Notes: a model not told the origin generated them from the sequence alone. 64,000 bases of DNA from Palauibacter sp965207805 (GCA_965207805.1 OZ242312.1:2046001-2110000); one strand, 5' to 3'. Numbered from the stretch's first letter, positions 1 through 8,868 are shown. Translations and numbers: made by a program.

Positions 1-779
1 ACGCCACCGACGAGACGCCGGAGCTGATGCCCCGTCCCATCATGCTGGCGCATGCGCTGGTGAAGCGCCTCGCCGACGTGCGGCGATCCGCCGGCATCGC
101 CTGGCTGCGGCCGGACGGGAAGGCGCAGGTGTCGGTCGAATATCGGGATGGGGAACCGGCCCGGATCACTGCGGTCGTCGTCTCGGCCCAGCACGACGGG
201 GACGTCGCACCCGATGACATCGAGGCGGCGATCCGCGAAGAAGTCATCGGGCCCGTGCTTCCGGACGAGCTCTACGACGAAGACCGGGCACAGTGCCACA
301 TCAACCCCACGGGTCGTTTCGAGATCGGCGGACCGCAGGGCGATGCGGGCCTCACGGGGCGGAAGATCATCGTGGATACGTACGGCGGCGTGGGACGGCA
401 CGGCGGCGGCGCCTTCTCGGGGAAGGATCCATCGAAGGTCGACCGGTCCGCGGCCTACGCGGCGCGCTGGATCGCCAAGAACATCGTCGCGGCGGAACTC
501 GCGCGGCGGGCGGAAGTCCAGCTTGCCTACGCCATCGGCGTGGATGAGCCTGTCAGCGTAATGGTCAACACCTTCGGCACCGGGAGCCGTCCGGACGACG
601 AACTCGCCCGCCGGGTGACGGACGTCTTCGATCTTCGGCCGCGGGCGATCATCGAGCAGCTCGGACTCCGCAAGCCGATCTACCGCCGGACGGCCGCCTA
701 CGGGCATTTCGGCCGCGAACCCGAAGGCGATGGGTTCACATGGGAGAGGACCGATCGGATCGATGCCCTGGCCGGCTAG
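1..779 (+). CDS. metK: S-adenosylmethionine synthetase, C-terminal part (5' end outside window)
   Basis: Makes S-adenosylmethionine from ATP and methionine in the cytoplasm. The reading frame is already open at base 3, where it reads ATDETPELMP, the MetK active-site segment, so the start lies upstream of the window. Further on come GDAGLTGRKII and GGGAFSGKDPSKVDRS, the central and C-terminal signature loops that bind ATP and methionine, and the chain ends normally at a TAG. About 258 of roughly 385-400 residues are present. The next gene starts 27 bases later on the same strand, so the two may be co-transcribed. Identity is secure; only the 5' end is missing. Confidence 0.97.
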   Translation, partial: ATDETPELMPRPIMLAHALVKRLADVRRSAGIAWLRPDGKAQVSVEYRDGEPARITAVVVSAQHDGDVAPDDIEAAIREEVIGPVLPDELYDEDRAQCHINPTGRFEIGGPQGDAGLTGRKIIVDTYGGVGRHGGGAFSGKDPSKVDRSAAYAARWIAKNIVAAELARRAEVQLAYAIGVDEPVSVMVNTFGTGSRPDDELARRVTDVFDLRPRAIIEQLGLRKPIYRRTAAYGHFGREPEGDGFTWERTDRIDALAG

Positions 780-806
780 TTCGGAAGGAGTCCGAAGGGG
801 GCCGGC

Positions 807-1346
807 ATGACGGAGTCCGGGATGCGGGAGGTTGCAGTGGCCAGCCTCGGGCTCGACAAGACGACGGGCGCTCCCGTCGTCATCCTCAAGGAGAAGAACG
901 GCGAGCGTTTCCTCCCGATCTGGATCGGACCGGGCGAAGCCTCGGCGATCGCGATGGAACTCGCCGGAGTCCAGTTCACGCGTCCCCTCACTCACGACCT
1001 CTTCAACGCCGTGGTGCGCGGGTTGGACAGCGCCTTCGTCCGCGTGCTGATCACGAAGGTCGTCGACAACACGTACTACGCGTCGCTCGTGTTTCGGCGC
1101 GAAGGCGAATTCATCTCCATTGATGCCCGTCCCAGCGACAGCATCGCGCTGGCCCTTCGCGCCGGGGTCCCGATTCACGCGGCGGAGAGTCTCCTCGAAG
1201 CGAGCGCGTTCGAGATCGAGGAGACCGGGGTAGCGGGAGACGAAGCGCTGCCGCCCGAAACCGGGCCGTCCCGCGCCCCGGATGAACCGCTGAGCGACTA
1301 CCTCAAGGGGCTGGACCCCGAGGATTTCGGCCGCTTCGAGCCCTGA
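807..1346 (+). CDS. Bifunctional nuclease (BFN/DUF151) family protein
   Basis: A 179-residue protein whose first ~135 residues match the BFN domain: TTGAPVVILKE near the start, LPIWIGPGEASAIAMEL, and a later DARPSDSIALALR segment, which are the hallmark blocks of this family. Family members in plants and bacteria have been reported to have nuclease activity; many are uncharacterised. The C-terminal ~45 residues are acidic and proline-rich and look unstructured. The ATG at 807 is preceded by a purine-rich GAAGGGGG-type ribosome site. It follows metK closely. The molecular role here is not known beyond family membership. Confidence 0.9.
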   Translation: MTESGMREVAVASLGLDKTTGAPVVILKEKNGERFLPIWIGPGEASAIAMELAGVQFTRPLTHDLFNAVVRGLDSAFVRVLITKVVDNTYYASLVFRREGEFISIDARPSDSIALALRAGVPIHAAESLLEASAFEIEETGVAGDEALPPETGPSRAPDEPLSDYLKGLDPEDFGRFEP

Positions 1347-1394
1347 AAGGCCCGGGAAGCCGCCTGCCCGCCCGTGGCGCGGTTTCTTGCGCGC

Positions 1395-1530
1395 CGCGGA
1401 CGGCGACGCTCATCTTGGCGGCGACGCGCGGACATGGAGGGGCAAACGGAAGTCGGTGAAAATCCGGCGCGGCCCCGCCACTGTGAGAGGCCCTGCCGAG
1501 CGGGCGGCCTCGAGCCAGGAGACGTGTTCC
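1395..1530 (+). promoter_or_regulatory. Cobalamin (B12) riboswitch
   Basis: The leader of the importer operon has the conserved cobalamin-riboswitch core: GGAAGTCGGTGAAAATCC near 1447, then GCGGCCCCGCCACTGTGA, and the B12-box-like AGCCAGGAGAC near 1514. The order and spacing fit the class. Downstream, 1617-1624 (CCCCCGTT) can pair with 1634-1641 (AGCGGGGG) around a 9-base loop, burying the ribosome site of the ATG at 1646. This suggests translational control: B12 binding would close the hairpin and shut off the importer. The aptamer ends are approximate. Confidence 0.93.
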
Positions 1531-1616
1531 TCCATGCCCCCGGCAGCCCGTTGCTGCCAACGCATGCTCTTCGCGGGAAGAGCGGGGTCCTCCGTCGCGC
1601 CGGGTCCCGGCGCGCT

Positions 1617-1641
1617 CCCCCGTTCGGACTGGAAGCGGGGG
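1617..1641 (+). promoter_or_regulatory. Ribosome-site-sequestering hairpin (riboswitch expression platform)
   Basis: An 8-bp stem (1617-1624 with 1634-1641, one G-U pair) with a 9-base loop directly in front of the start codon at 1646. The 3' arm contains the run of G that must act as the Shine-Dalgarno site. There is no U-tract, so a translational rather than a transcriptional switch is inferred. Confidence 0.55.
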
Positions 1642-1645
1642 ATGG

Positions 1646-2578
1646 ATGTCGGACAACATGGCCCGGTTACTCGCCGTCTTCTCAGTCGTGCTCGCCGCGG
1701 CCTGTGGCGCTCCCGGCACGGCGGGCGGGGACGGGGGCGACGCTACGAAGGACGTGGCTGCGCGATTCGAACCGCGACGCATCGTCTCTCTCATTCCGAC
1801 GGTGACGGAGATCCTCTTCGACCTCGGGGCCGGCGACCGGCTCGTGGGCCGCACTCGCTGGGGCGTTCATCCGCCCGCGGCACGTCGAATCCCCGACGTC
1901 GGCGATGGCATCCGCCCGTCGCTGGAGGCCGTGCTCGCGCGTGACCCCGATCTCGTGATCCTCTACGACGGGGAAACGAACCGGGAAAGCAGGGAGAGGC
2001 TGCAGCGGCTCGGCGTGCCGACACTGGCTCTTCGACACGACACCCTGGAGGACTTGCGCCGCGACGTCCTCCGCCTCGGCGAACTTGTGGGCTGTCCGGA
2101 AGGCGGGAGCGCGCTGGCCGACCGGATTGCGCGGGGGCTTGCCGCCGTCTCCCGGGCGACGGAGAGCCGTCCGCGCGTGCGCGTCTACTACCACGCCTGG
2201 CCCGACCCGCCGATGACGATCGGCGGCGGCAGCTTCATCGACTCGCTGCTCACGATCGCCGGCGGGGCGAATGTGTTCGGGGATATCGAAACGGCCGCGC
2301 CGCGGGTGAGTCTCGAGGCGATCATCGACCGCAATCCGGAACGGATCCTCGTCCCGGTTGCCCGGGAAGCCCTCACCCGCCGCCCGAACCTCGCCACGCG
2401 CCGCGGATGGGAACGGATCCCCGCGGTCGCGGCCGGTCGGATCTCCACGTTGGATCGCGATGTCGTGAGTCGCCTCGGCCCGCGCGTAGCGGAGGCGGCG
2501 TGGTCGATCGCCGAGGAGCTGCACGGCGAACTGTCGGCCATGGCCCCGGAGCCCGTCGCGACCTCCTGTTCGCCGTGA
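1646..2578 (+). CDS. btuF: B12/siderophore-type ABC transporter substrate-binding lipoprotein (BtuF-like)
   Basis: A 310-residue periplasmic binding protein of the helical-backbone TroA/BtuF type. Residues 1-20 form a lipoprotein signal ending in a lipobox with Cys20 (LAAAC). The mature part has the typical RIVSLIPTVTEILFDLGAGDRLVG opening shared by BtuF and FecB proteins (split here by the usual Pro-Thr-Thr-Glu pattern) and a long central helix with LERDPDLVILYD-like residues. It sits directly behind a cobalamin riboswitch, so cobalamin or a cobamide is the likely ligand rather than iron. An alternative ATG lies four codons later. The gene overlaps the permease gene by GTGA. Confidence 0.88.
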   Translation: MSDNMARLLAVFSVVLAAACGAPGTAGGDGGDATKDVAARFEPRRIVSLIPTVTEILFDLGAGDRLVGRTRWGVHPPAARRIPDVGDGIRPSLEAVLARDPDLVILYDGETNRESRERLQRLGVPTLALRHDTLEDLRRDVLRLGELVGCPEGGSALADRIARGLAAVSRATESRPRVRVYYHAWPDPPMTIGGGSFIDSLLTIAGGANVFGDIETAAPRVSLEAIIDRNPERILVPVAREALTRRPNLATRRGWERIPAVAAGRISTLDRDVVSRLGPRVAEAAWSIAEELHGELSAMAPEPVATSCSP

Positions 2579-3564
2579 GGCGAGCCGGCCGCGGGGCGCT
2601 CCTGCTCATTCTGCTTCTCGCCGCCGCGATGGTCTCCGGCCTCTTGCTGGGGGCGGCGAACGTCGCACCCGCGGAGGTGTGGCGTGCGCTCACGGGCCAA
2701 GAAACGGATCCGTCGGCGCGGACCATCGTCCTCTCGCTTCGCCTGCCCCGCGTCACGGCAGCCGCGCTCACGGGCATCGCGCTCACGATCTCGGGAACCC
2801 TGTTCCAGGCTCTGCTCCGAAATCCGCTCGCCGAACCCTATCTCCTCGGTGTTTCCTCGGGGGCCGCGCTCGGCGCGGTGCTTGCGCTCACCGCGTTCGG
2901 AGGAGTGTTGGGATATCTCGGCACGGTGGGCTTCGCCCTCGCCGGAGGCTTTGCCGCCATTGCCATCGTATTTCGCGTCGCGCTCGCCGTGGGTCGCCTC
3001 GACACGCACGTTCTGATCCTGGCCGGAGTCGTTGTGGCGGCATTCTTCGGGGCCGGCGTGATGCTCCTTCTCTCGCTCGCCGAACCGGACGCCACGCGCG
3101 CCGCGGTTCTGTGGACGATGGGGAGTCTCGAGCGGGCGGGGTGGGAGTCCACGCTCGCCCTCGGCCTCGTCGCCGCGGCGGGTGGGACCGTGGCGTTTGC
3201 GCTTTCCCGTCACCTGAACGCGCTCGCACTGGGAGAGGAAGCGGCGGCCTACCTCGGAGCGCGGGTGGAAGTGGTCAGGCGCAGCGCCTACTTCATCGCC
3301 TCGCTGCTCGCCGCCGTGGCCGTAAGTACCGCGGGCGTCATCGGTTTTGTGGGTCTCGTCATACCTCACGGCGCGCGCATGATCTGGGGCAGCGACCACC
3401 GACGCCTCCTGCCGCTCGGCGCCCTTGGGGGCGCCGCCGCCCTCGTCCTCGCCGATACGGTGGCCCGGGTCGCGCTCCGGCCGCTCGAACTTCCCGTAGG
3501 CGTGGTGACGGCGCTGCTCGGCGTGCCGCTTTTTCTCGTACTCCTGCGGAGGAGTTATGCCTGA
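2575..3564 (+). CDS. btuC: B12-type ABC transporter permease (BtuC/FecCD family)
   Basis: A 329-residue inner-membrane permease with about ten hydrophobic segments. The FecCD family blocks are clear: LRLPRVTAAALTG, GTLFQALLRNPLAEPYLLG (family consensus for the Asn-Pro-Leu-Ala loop), and a C-terminal FVGLVIPHGARMIWG, the loop that docks to the ATPase. I chose the GTG at 2575, which overlaps the upstream stop codon as GTGA; longer readings of the same frame run back into the binding-protein gene and are hydrophilic. The next gene begins inside its last codons. Length matches the family. Confidence 0.92.
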   Translation: MRRAGRGALLLILLLAAAMVSGLLLGAANVAPAEVWRALTGQETDPSARTIVLSLRLPRVTAAALTGIALTISGTLFQALLRNPLAEPYLLGVSSGAALGAVLALTAFGGVLGYLGTVGFALAGGFAAIAIVFRVALAVGRLDTHVLILAGVVVAAFFGAGVMLLLSLAEPDATRAAVLWTMGSLERAGWESTLALGLVAAAGGTVAFALSRHLNALALGEEAAAYLGARVEVVRRSAYFIASLLAAVAVSTAGVIGFVGLVIPHGARMIWGSDHRRLLPLGALGGAAALVLADTVARVALRPLELPVGVVTALLGVPLFLVLLRRSYA

Positions 3565-4420
3565 GTCGTCCGGTGACCGGGGGGACGCGGCAGCCTATCG
3601 GCTCGAGGACGTCACCTTCCGCTATCCGTCCGCCTCCAGCCCGGCCCTCAAGGGCCTGTCCCTCGAATTCGGGGCGGCCGCCTTCACCGCGGTCATTGGG
3701 CCGAACGGAGCGGGGAAGAGCACCCTCGTGCGTCTGCTCGGGGGCATCCTCGACCCATCCGAGGGGTCGGTGCGCCTCGATGGCAGACCGCTCGTCTCCT
3801 GGGATCGCTCGGCGCTTGCCCGGCGCACGGCCGTCGTATCGCAGGACGCTCCCCCGGAGGCCCTTCGAGTAAGCCTCCATGGTTACGTCGAACTGGGCCG
3901 AAACCCGTACGTGAGTCCGTGGGCGCCCCTCGCCCCGCGGGACCGGGAAGTGATTGAGCGCGCGCTGAGGTGGGCCGGCCTCGAGCACCTCGCGCGCCGA
4001 CCGCTCGCCGAGCTTTCGGGCGGAGAACGCCAGCGCGCCAAGCTTGCCCGCGCCATGGTACAGGAACCCGGAGTCCTGATTCTGGACGAACCCTCCGCCC
4101 ACCTCGACTTCAGGCACGCGCTGTGGATCTTCGATGCGCTCCGCGAGCGCGTGCGCGACCGGGCCCTCACCGTCATCTGCATCACGCACGACATGCAGCT
4201 TGCGAGCCGCTATGCCGATCGAATGATCCTGTTGGCGGAAGGAGAGGCGGTGGCGGCCGGACCACCGGGCGACGTGCTCGGATCGTCGGCCCTGGCCTCC
4301 ACCTACGGCTGCGAAGTCCGGGTCGAATCGCTGGGAGATCTCGGGCACTCCGTGCTTCCGGTTCGGGCCCGTTCGCGGGGGGTGGCAAGCGGTGCGTCGT
4401 CGCCGACACAGGCCCTCTAA
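3557..4420 (+). CDS. btuD: B12-type ABC transporter ATP-binding protein
   Basis: A 287-residue ATPase that would power the BtuC/BtuF-like importer. It shows Walker A (GPNGAGKS, about residues 48-55), the ABC signature LSGGERQRAKLARA, Walker B (LILDEP) followed by the D-loop SAHLD, and a switch His in CITHDMQ. The start ATG overlaps the permease end by 8 bases, so the three genes form one riboswitch-controlled operon. The C-terminal ~40 residues beyond the ATPase fold are poorly conserved. The substrate (cobalamin) is inferred from the riboswitch. Confidence 0.92.
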   Translation: MPESSGDRGDAAAYRLEDVTFRYPSASSPALKGLSLEFGAAAFTAVIGPNGAGKSTLVRLLGGILDPSEGSVRLDGRPLVSWDRSALARRTAVVSQDAPPEALRVSLHGYVELGRNPYVSPWAPLAPRDREVIERALRWAGLEHLARRPLAELSGGERQRAKLARAMVQEPGVLILDEPSAHLDFRHALWIFDALRERVRDRALTVICITHDMQLASRYADRMILLAEGEAVAAGPPGDVLGSSALASTYGCEVRVESLGDLGHSVLPVRARSRGVASGASSPTQAL

Positions 4421-4590
4421 ACGTTATTCTGGCAGAAGCTCGCCGGACCGGGACAGGTGGCGCCGCGTCCGCTTGCCGTCCACGACCCGGGAGCGGACCT
4501 TGCCGGGAAGCACCCAACCGATGCGCGCCGCCGCCGCCCGGCCGGCGACCGGTCGCGGACCGAACAGGTTGGGCACCACAGGAGCGGATC

Positions 4591-5730
4591 ATGCGGAGAC
4601 GTAGCTGGATACAGATCGGAGCACTGGCGGTCCTCCTCGGCGGGTGCGGCGGTTCGGACGGGACGGGACCGGATGGCCCCGACGTCGTACGTCCCGAGCG
4701 GTCGGAATTCGCCGTTCTCAACTCCATCACCGGGACCCTGCAGCAGTTCAACCGGATCGATGGCGAGATCGTCCCCTTCGGGCGCGACATCCAGTTCGGG
4801 GCGGGCTTCAGGGGCCACACGGCGGATTTCATTCAGGATCTGTGGGTAACGGCGTGGAACGCGCCGGAAGGGAGCAAGGTCCTCTTCGGGTCCTTTTCCT
4901 CCGACGAACAGACGACGGCCGTCTTCCCGAACAACGCCATCGTGGACCCCGGCAAACCGACCGTGATCTTCGATGCCGGCGGCACGGTGGGCGCGCTCAT
5001 CCCCGCCCGGGGGCTGGATGCCGTGTTCGTGGCCTTCCCGGGCACTCCGATGGCGCAGATCGCGGTCGAGGGGGTGGGCACCTTCGTGGAGAGGGCGATC
5101 CCGGCCGGGCAGTTCGTCGTCTCCGTCGATGCCAACCTCGATGACGAGGGCGGCGGACGAGAGCCCCTCGGCCCTCCCCGCATCGCCCTGCACGAGTTCA
5201 TCAGCGGCAGTTACTTCGACGAGTTGAGACTCCCGGAAGGCACGGTCGGGGCGACCGAGGCCATCGTGCTCGAAGACAAGATGCTCCTGCTGGCGGGCGG
5301 GGGGGTGGATCCGCTGACCTCCGCCCCGCTGGGGGACGGGAATCTCGTCGAGATCGATATGACGGCCCGGAGCGTGCAGGACTTGAACTCCCTTGGCGGC
5401 AACGGAATCTCCATGGAAGCCGGGCGGGACGGGCTCGTCTACATCGTGCGAACGAAGGGCGTCGATGCGACGGAGACGGACGTGCTGGCGTTCAGCTTTG
5501 CGATTCGGGCGTGGATCAACGGGCCGGAGAATCCGATTCAGCCGCGCGACCGCGACGGCTCGAATCTCAGCTGCCGGGTCGCGGCCGCGTTTCTCGACGG
5601 CCAGATCCTCTGCGCCACCTATGTGACCGCGGGCCAGGGACGTCTCGTTCTCCTCTCGGCCGAGGGCGAGTTCGTCGACGAGGCGCCGATCGGGGCGGGA
5701 ACGACCGATATCCTGCTTCGTCCCAGCTGA
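4591..5730 (+). CDS. Putative surface lipoprotein, possibly beta-propeller
   Basis: A 379-residue secreted protein with a lipoprotein signal (RRRSWIQIG then a hydrophobic run to LLGGC, Cys about 17), followed by a Gly/Asp-rich linker. The body has repeating short strands (for example FAVLNSITGTLQQFN, LWVTAW, DAVFVAFPG, LLLLAGGG, LVYIVRT, ILCATY), spaced as in YncE/beta-propeller lipoproteins, but I recognise no definite family. It starts 170 bases after the importer ATPase and may belong to the same regulon, which would suit a role in binding corrinoids at the cell surface; that is a guess from position only. The longer upstream frame is rejected because it lacks a signal. Confidence 0.7.
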   Translation: MRRRSWIQIGALAVLLGGCGGSDGTGPDGPDVVRPERSEFAVLNSITGTLQQFNRIDGEIVPFGRDIQFGAGFRGHTADFIQDLWVTAWNAPEGSKVLFGSFSSDEQTTAVFPNNAIVDPGKPTVIFDAGGTVGALIPARGLDAVFVAFPGTPMAQIAVEGVGTFVERAIPAGQFVVSVDANLDDEGGGREPLGPPRIALHEFISGSYFDELRLPEGTVGATEAIVLEDKMLLLAGGGVDPLTSAPLGDGNLVEIDMTARSVQDLNSLGGNGISMEAGRDGLVYIVRTKGVDATETDVLAFSFAIRAWINGPENPIQPRDRDGSNLSCRVAAAFLDGQILCATYVTAGQGRLVLLSAEGEFVDEAPIGAGTTDILLRPS

Positions 5731-5741
5731 CCGCCGGGGCT

Positions 5742-5757
5742 GGCAGTCCGTGGCAAG
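5742..5757 (+). repeat. Dispersed 16-bp repeat, copy A
   Basis: GGCAGTCCGTGGCAAG lies 11 bases after the stop codon of the preceding gene. The same 16 bases occur inverted at 50502-50517, and 14 of them (GCAGTCCGTGGCAA) occur within the large hairpin at 8448-8513. All three copies are in 3' flanks of genes. Confidence 0.6.
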
Positions 5758-5790
5758 AGCCCTGCGACGAGCACCTCACCGGGGGGCCGA

Positions 5791-6522
5791 GTGGGACTCG
5801 TAACGACCCGGGCAGTGGTCCTCCAGACGTACCGGTACAGCGAAACGAGCAAGATCCTGCGCCTGATGACGTGGGAGTTCGGCCCCTGCTCCGCGCTCGC
5901 CCGCGGTGCGCTGCGCCCTCGAAGCCGCTTCGGCGGCCTGCTGGAACCCTTCGTGGAAGGGGAGGCGACATTCTACAGACGGGAGGGACGCGACCTGCAT
6001 ACCCTCTCCAACTTCGAACTCCTCCATGACCGGCGTGGACTCGACCGTTCGATCGAACTGTTCACGATCGCGTCCGTCCTCTGCGAACTCGTGATGCGCC
6101 TCGCCCCGGAACACGACGATTCGGAGCTGTACCGCACGCTGACGGAGGGTCTCGACGGACTCCACGGTCGAATCCGCGAGGGCGCAGCGGCCGGCGGGCT
6201 CGAGTACGTCTGGGGTGTGGTCAACGCCCTGGGCTTTCGACCGGAGATTGAACGTTGCGTCGGCTGCCGGAATGCCATCGGAACGACGAGCGCGCGCTTC
6301 GACTTCGAGGCGGGCGGGCTTCGCTGTGGTTCGTGCGGCCCGGTGGGGCCCGAACTCGATCCGGGCGAACTCGACGCCCTTCGGATCCTCGTGTCGGGCG
6401 GGCAGGCGGAACGGAACCGCGCCAACGGCCGCCAGGGCCGCTGGCTGGCGGAGTTCATCCGCCACCACGTGGCGGAGGGGGCACAGCTGAAGTCCCTGCC
6501 TTTCCTGAGCCGGCTCGACTGA
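5791..6522 (+). CDS. recO: DNA repair protein RecO
   Basis: A 243-residue recombination mediator that helps RecF/RecR load RecA onto SSB-coated single-stranded DNA. The N-terminal OB-fold starts with TTRAVVLQTYRYSETSKI, a typical RecO opening. A zinc site is visible at about residues 154-185 (CVGC then CGSC). The start is a GTG at 5791; no better ATG gives the conserved N-terminus. It lies 60 bases after the upstream lipoprotein gene and 40 bases before selB. Length is normal for the family. Confidence 0.9.
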   Translation: MGLVTTRAVVLQTYRYSETSKILRLMTWEFGPCSALARGALRPRSRFGGLLEPFVEGEATFYRREGRDLHTLSNFELLHDRRGLDRSIELFTIASVLCELVMRLAPEHDDSELYRTLTEGLDGLHGRIREGAAAGGLEYVWGVVNALGFRPEIERCVGCRNAIGTTSARFDFEAGGLRCGSCGPVGPELDPGELDALRILVSGGQAERNRANGRQGRWLAEFIRHHVAEGAQLKSLPFLSRLD

Positions 6523-6562
6523 AGCCCCGTGAACGACCGGTGAGCATGCTGCGAGCGACGGC

Positions 6563-8449
6563 GTGAGCGATCGGCGCGGGATCGTGATCGGGACCGCCGG
6601 CCACGTGGACCACGGCAAAACCGCCCTCGTGCGGGCGTTGACAGGGGTCGAGACGGACCGCTGGCTGGAGGAGCGGAAACGGGGGCTCACGATAGATCTG
6701 GGCTTCGCGCGGCTCGACCTCGATCCCGACCTGGAGACGGGAATCGTCGACGTCCCGGGGCACGAGGACTTTCTCAAGAACATGCTTGCCGGGGCTACGG
6801 GCATCGATGTCCTCCTCCTCGTCGTCGCGGCGGACGAGGGTCCGATGCCGCAGACCCACGAGCACCTCGCGATTGCCCGCCTCCTGAACATCCGGCGCGG
6901 AGTCGTCGCGCTCACCAAGAGCGACCGGGTCGATGGGGACTGGCTCGACCTCGCAAACGAAACGACCCGGGAACTGCTGGACGAGGATTCCGCCCGGGCG
7001 TCATGGGAGATCGTGCCCGTCTCCGCCCTGACGGGCGACGGGATCGAGCCGTTGCGGGAAGCGCTTCGCAGGTCGGCGGCGGGGATCCGCGCGCGCGGCG
7101 TTGACGACCGCTTCCGGCTCCCGGTCGACCGATCGTTCTCGATCCGGGGCACGGGCACAGTGGTGACCGGCACGGTGTGGAGCGGGTCCGTGGGCGTGGG
7201 GGACACCGTGAGCGTCTTTCCGGGAGGGAACTCGGCCCGCGTGCGCGCGCTCCAGGTGCACGAAGATCCTCGTCCCCGCGTCACCGCCGGGCGCCGTTGT
7301 GCGGTCGCGCTCGTCGGCGTTGCGCCGGCCTCCGTGGAGCGCGGGAGCGTGCTCTTCGACGGGTCCGAGTGGCAGTCCAGCGAACGTCTCGGCGTCCGGG
7401 TGCGGGCGCTTGGGGGGCGCGACCGGCCCCTCCGCCACGGGCAGCGTCTCAGGGTCTACCTCGGCACCCGCGAAGTCATGGCCCGACTGCAAACGGCGGA
7501 TCGCCGGCCCGTCGCACCCGGGGCGACCGCCTGGGCCGTGCTCGCCCTCGAGGCGCCGCTCCTCGCCCGGACCCGCGATCGGGCCATCCTCCGTTTCTAC
7601 TCGCCGGTGACGACGATCGGCGGGATACGCGTGGCCGAACTGAACCCGCCATCCGGGTGGCCGGCGCGGACGGAAGCCTGGCGGCAGATTCTTGATGGCA
7701 CACCGGAGGAGGCGATCGCCGAGGCCCTGGCCCTGAAGCGTCTGCGCGGCCTCCCCGTAGCGACGTCATCGGTCCTCCTTGGGCGGCGCAGCTCCACGCT
7801 CGCAGCGGCCGCGGAGGAGGCCGGCTGCGAGCGCATCGGCGACCGCTGGTTCGCGGCCGCTGCGACGACGGAAGCGATGGCGGCCGTGGAAGAGAGCATG
7901 GCCCGCCTCCACGCCGCGGACCGCCGCGCCCCCGGCGTGTCGAAGGAGGCCGTGCGTTCCGCGATGGCGCCGTTTTGCGATCTCGAACTGGCGGAGACCG
8001 CCGTCCGCCGACTCCTCGCCGATCGCCGGCTCGTCGAGAGCGGGCCGCGGCTCGCTCTTCCGGACCACGCACCCCGCCTCACTCCCCAGGAGGAAGAGGG
8101 GCGCGCGCAACTCGTGCGGACGATAGAAGCCGCCGGACTGCAGCCACCGCTCGTCACGGAACTGGGGAGGACGCTGCGTCTGGACCGGGCCGTGCTCGAC
8201 GACCTCCTGCGGCTACTGCAGGAATCCGGCACGACGAAGGCGGTCACGCCGGAACTGCACGTCTCCGCCGCCGCGCTTGAGGCGATGGAAGCGCGAGCAA
8301 GGGATCTTCTCGCCGATGGCGCGCCGGCCCCTCCCGCACGGTTCAAGGAGACGTTCAGGCTCTCGCGGAAATACCTGATCCCGCTCCTCGAATACCTGGA
8401 CCGGAAAGGCGTAACCCGGCGAACGACCGAAGGAAGAGTGCTCTGCTAG
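6563..8449 (+). CDS. selB: Selenocysteine-specific elongation factor SelB
   Basis: A 628-residue GTPase that delivers Sec-tRNA to UGA codons with a SECIS hairpin. The G domain has GTAGHVDHGKTALV (G1), an RGLTIDLGF switch I, DVPGHEDF (G3) and TKSD (G4). Domains 2 and 3 follow (FSIRGTGTVVTGTVWSG), then about 280 residues of winged-helix repeats ending in PARFKETFRLSRKYLIPLLEY, the SelB-C signature that contacts SECIS RNA. The start is GTG 6563. It agrees with the tRNA-Sec gene found at 13.8 kb. selA and selD are not in the window. Confidence 0.95.
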   Translation: MSDRRGIVIGTAGHVDHGKTALVRALTGVETDRWLEERKRGLTIDLGFARLDLDPDLETGIVDVPGHEDFLKNMLAGATGIDVLLLVVAADEGPMPQTHEHLAIARLLNIRRGVVALTKSDRVDGDWLDLANETTRELLDEDSARASWEIVPVSALTGDGIEPLREALRRSAAGIRARGVDDRFRLPVDRSFSIRGTGTVVTGTVWSGSVGVGDTVSVFPGGNSARVRALQVHEDPRPRVTAGRRCAVALVGVAPASVERGSVLFDGSEWQSSERLGVRVRALGGRDRPLRHGQRLRVYLGTREVMARLQTADRRPVAPGATAWAVLALEAPLLARTRDRAILRFYSPVTTIGGIRVAELNPPSGWPARTEAWRQILDGTPEEAIAEALALKRLRGLPVATSSVLLGRRSSTLAAAAEEAGCERIGDRWFAAAATTEAMAAVEESMARLHAADRRAPGVSKEAVRSAMAPFCDLELAETAVRRLLADRRLVESGPRLALPDHAPRLTPQEEEGRAQLVRTIEAAGLQPPLVTELGRTLRLDRAVLDDLLRLLQESGTTKAVTPELHVSAAALEAMEARARDLLADGAPAPPARFKETFRLSRKYLIPLLEYLDRKGVTRRTTEGRVLC

Positions 8450-8513
8450 CAGTCCGTGGCAAAACCCCGCGCCAGCGCCGCTCGAACGCAGCGGGGTTTT
8501 GCCACGGGCTGCT
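8448..8513. terminator. Large inverted repeat between convergent genes (likely bidirectional terminator)
   Basis: Two 23-base arms (8448-8470 and 8491-8513) pair with a single mismatch around a 20-base loop, lying exactly between the selB stop and the stop of the minus-strand zinc-ribbon gene. The arms include both stop codons' edges. There is no long terminal T-run, but the stem carries AAAA/TTTT. It shares 14 bases with the dispersed repeat found at 5742 and 50502. Confidence 0.65.
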
Positions 8514-8868
8514 AAACGACGTGATAGAGGAAACAGCCGCAGTACTCGCACGACTCGACGCGAAGATTGCGATCCGCCTCCGAGGCGCGCGCCGTGGAAA
8601 CCGCTACGAAGCAGCCGTAGCAGATGCCGTTGATGACCGGCGCGACGACTCTAGGCGCCTTGTCGGCGATGCGGCGGTAGCGCTCCCGGACCCCCCGCGT
8701 CAGCCTCTGCGCCAGTTCCTCGACTTTCTCGTCGAGCGATCGGATCGCGTCTTCGATCTTGATGTCGAAGACCTCAGCCTCGAGGTCCGTCAGCGTTCCA
8801 TCCGTGAGCCCCCGACGCTGCATTCTCAGGTCCTGGATCTCGAGGAGCAGTTCGAGTTGCTGGTCCAC
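8512..8868 (-). CDS. Coiled-coil protein with C4 zinc ribbon
   Basis: A 118-residue protein: an N-terminal helical, likely coiled-coil part (QQLELLLEIQDLRMQRRGL and EKVEELAQRL), then a four-cysteine ribbon near the end (CYGC ... CEYC). The architecture resembles the C4-type zinc ribbon family (DUF164-like) and the general shape of DksA-like RNA polymerase binders, but function is unknown. The GTG at 8868 overlaps the TAG of the upstream PTS gene (TAGTG), so translation is coupled. The longer reading frame upstream is the antisense-frame shadow of that PTS gene. Confidence 0.75.
   Translation of the reverse strand: MDQQLELLLEIQDLRMQRRGLTDGTLTDLEAEVFDIKIEDAIRSLDEKVEELAQRLTRGVRERYRRIADKAPRVVAPVINGICYGCFVAVSTARASEADRNLRVESCEYCGCFLYHVV

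Noticed and set aside
4421..4590. Possible second riboswitch upstream of the lipoprotein
   Set aside because: I could not find the cobalamin core (GGTGAAATCC-like plus CCCGCCACTG) in it.
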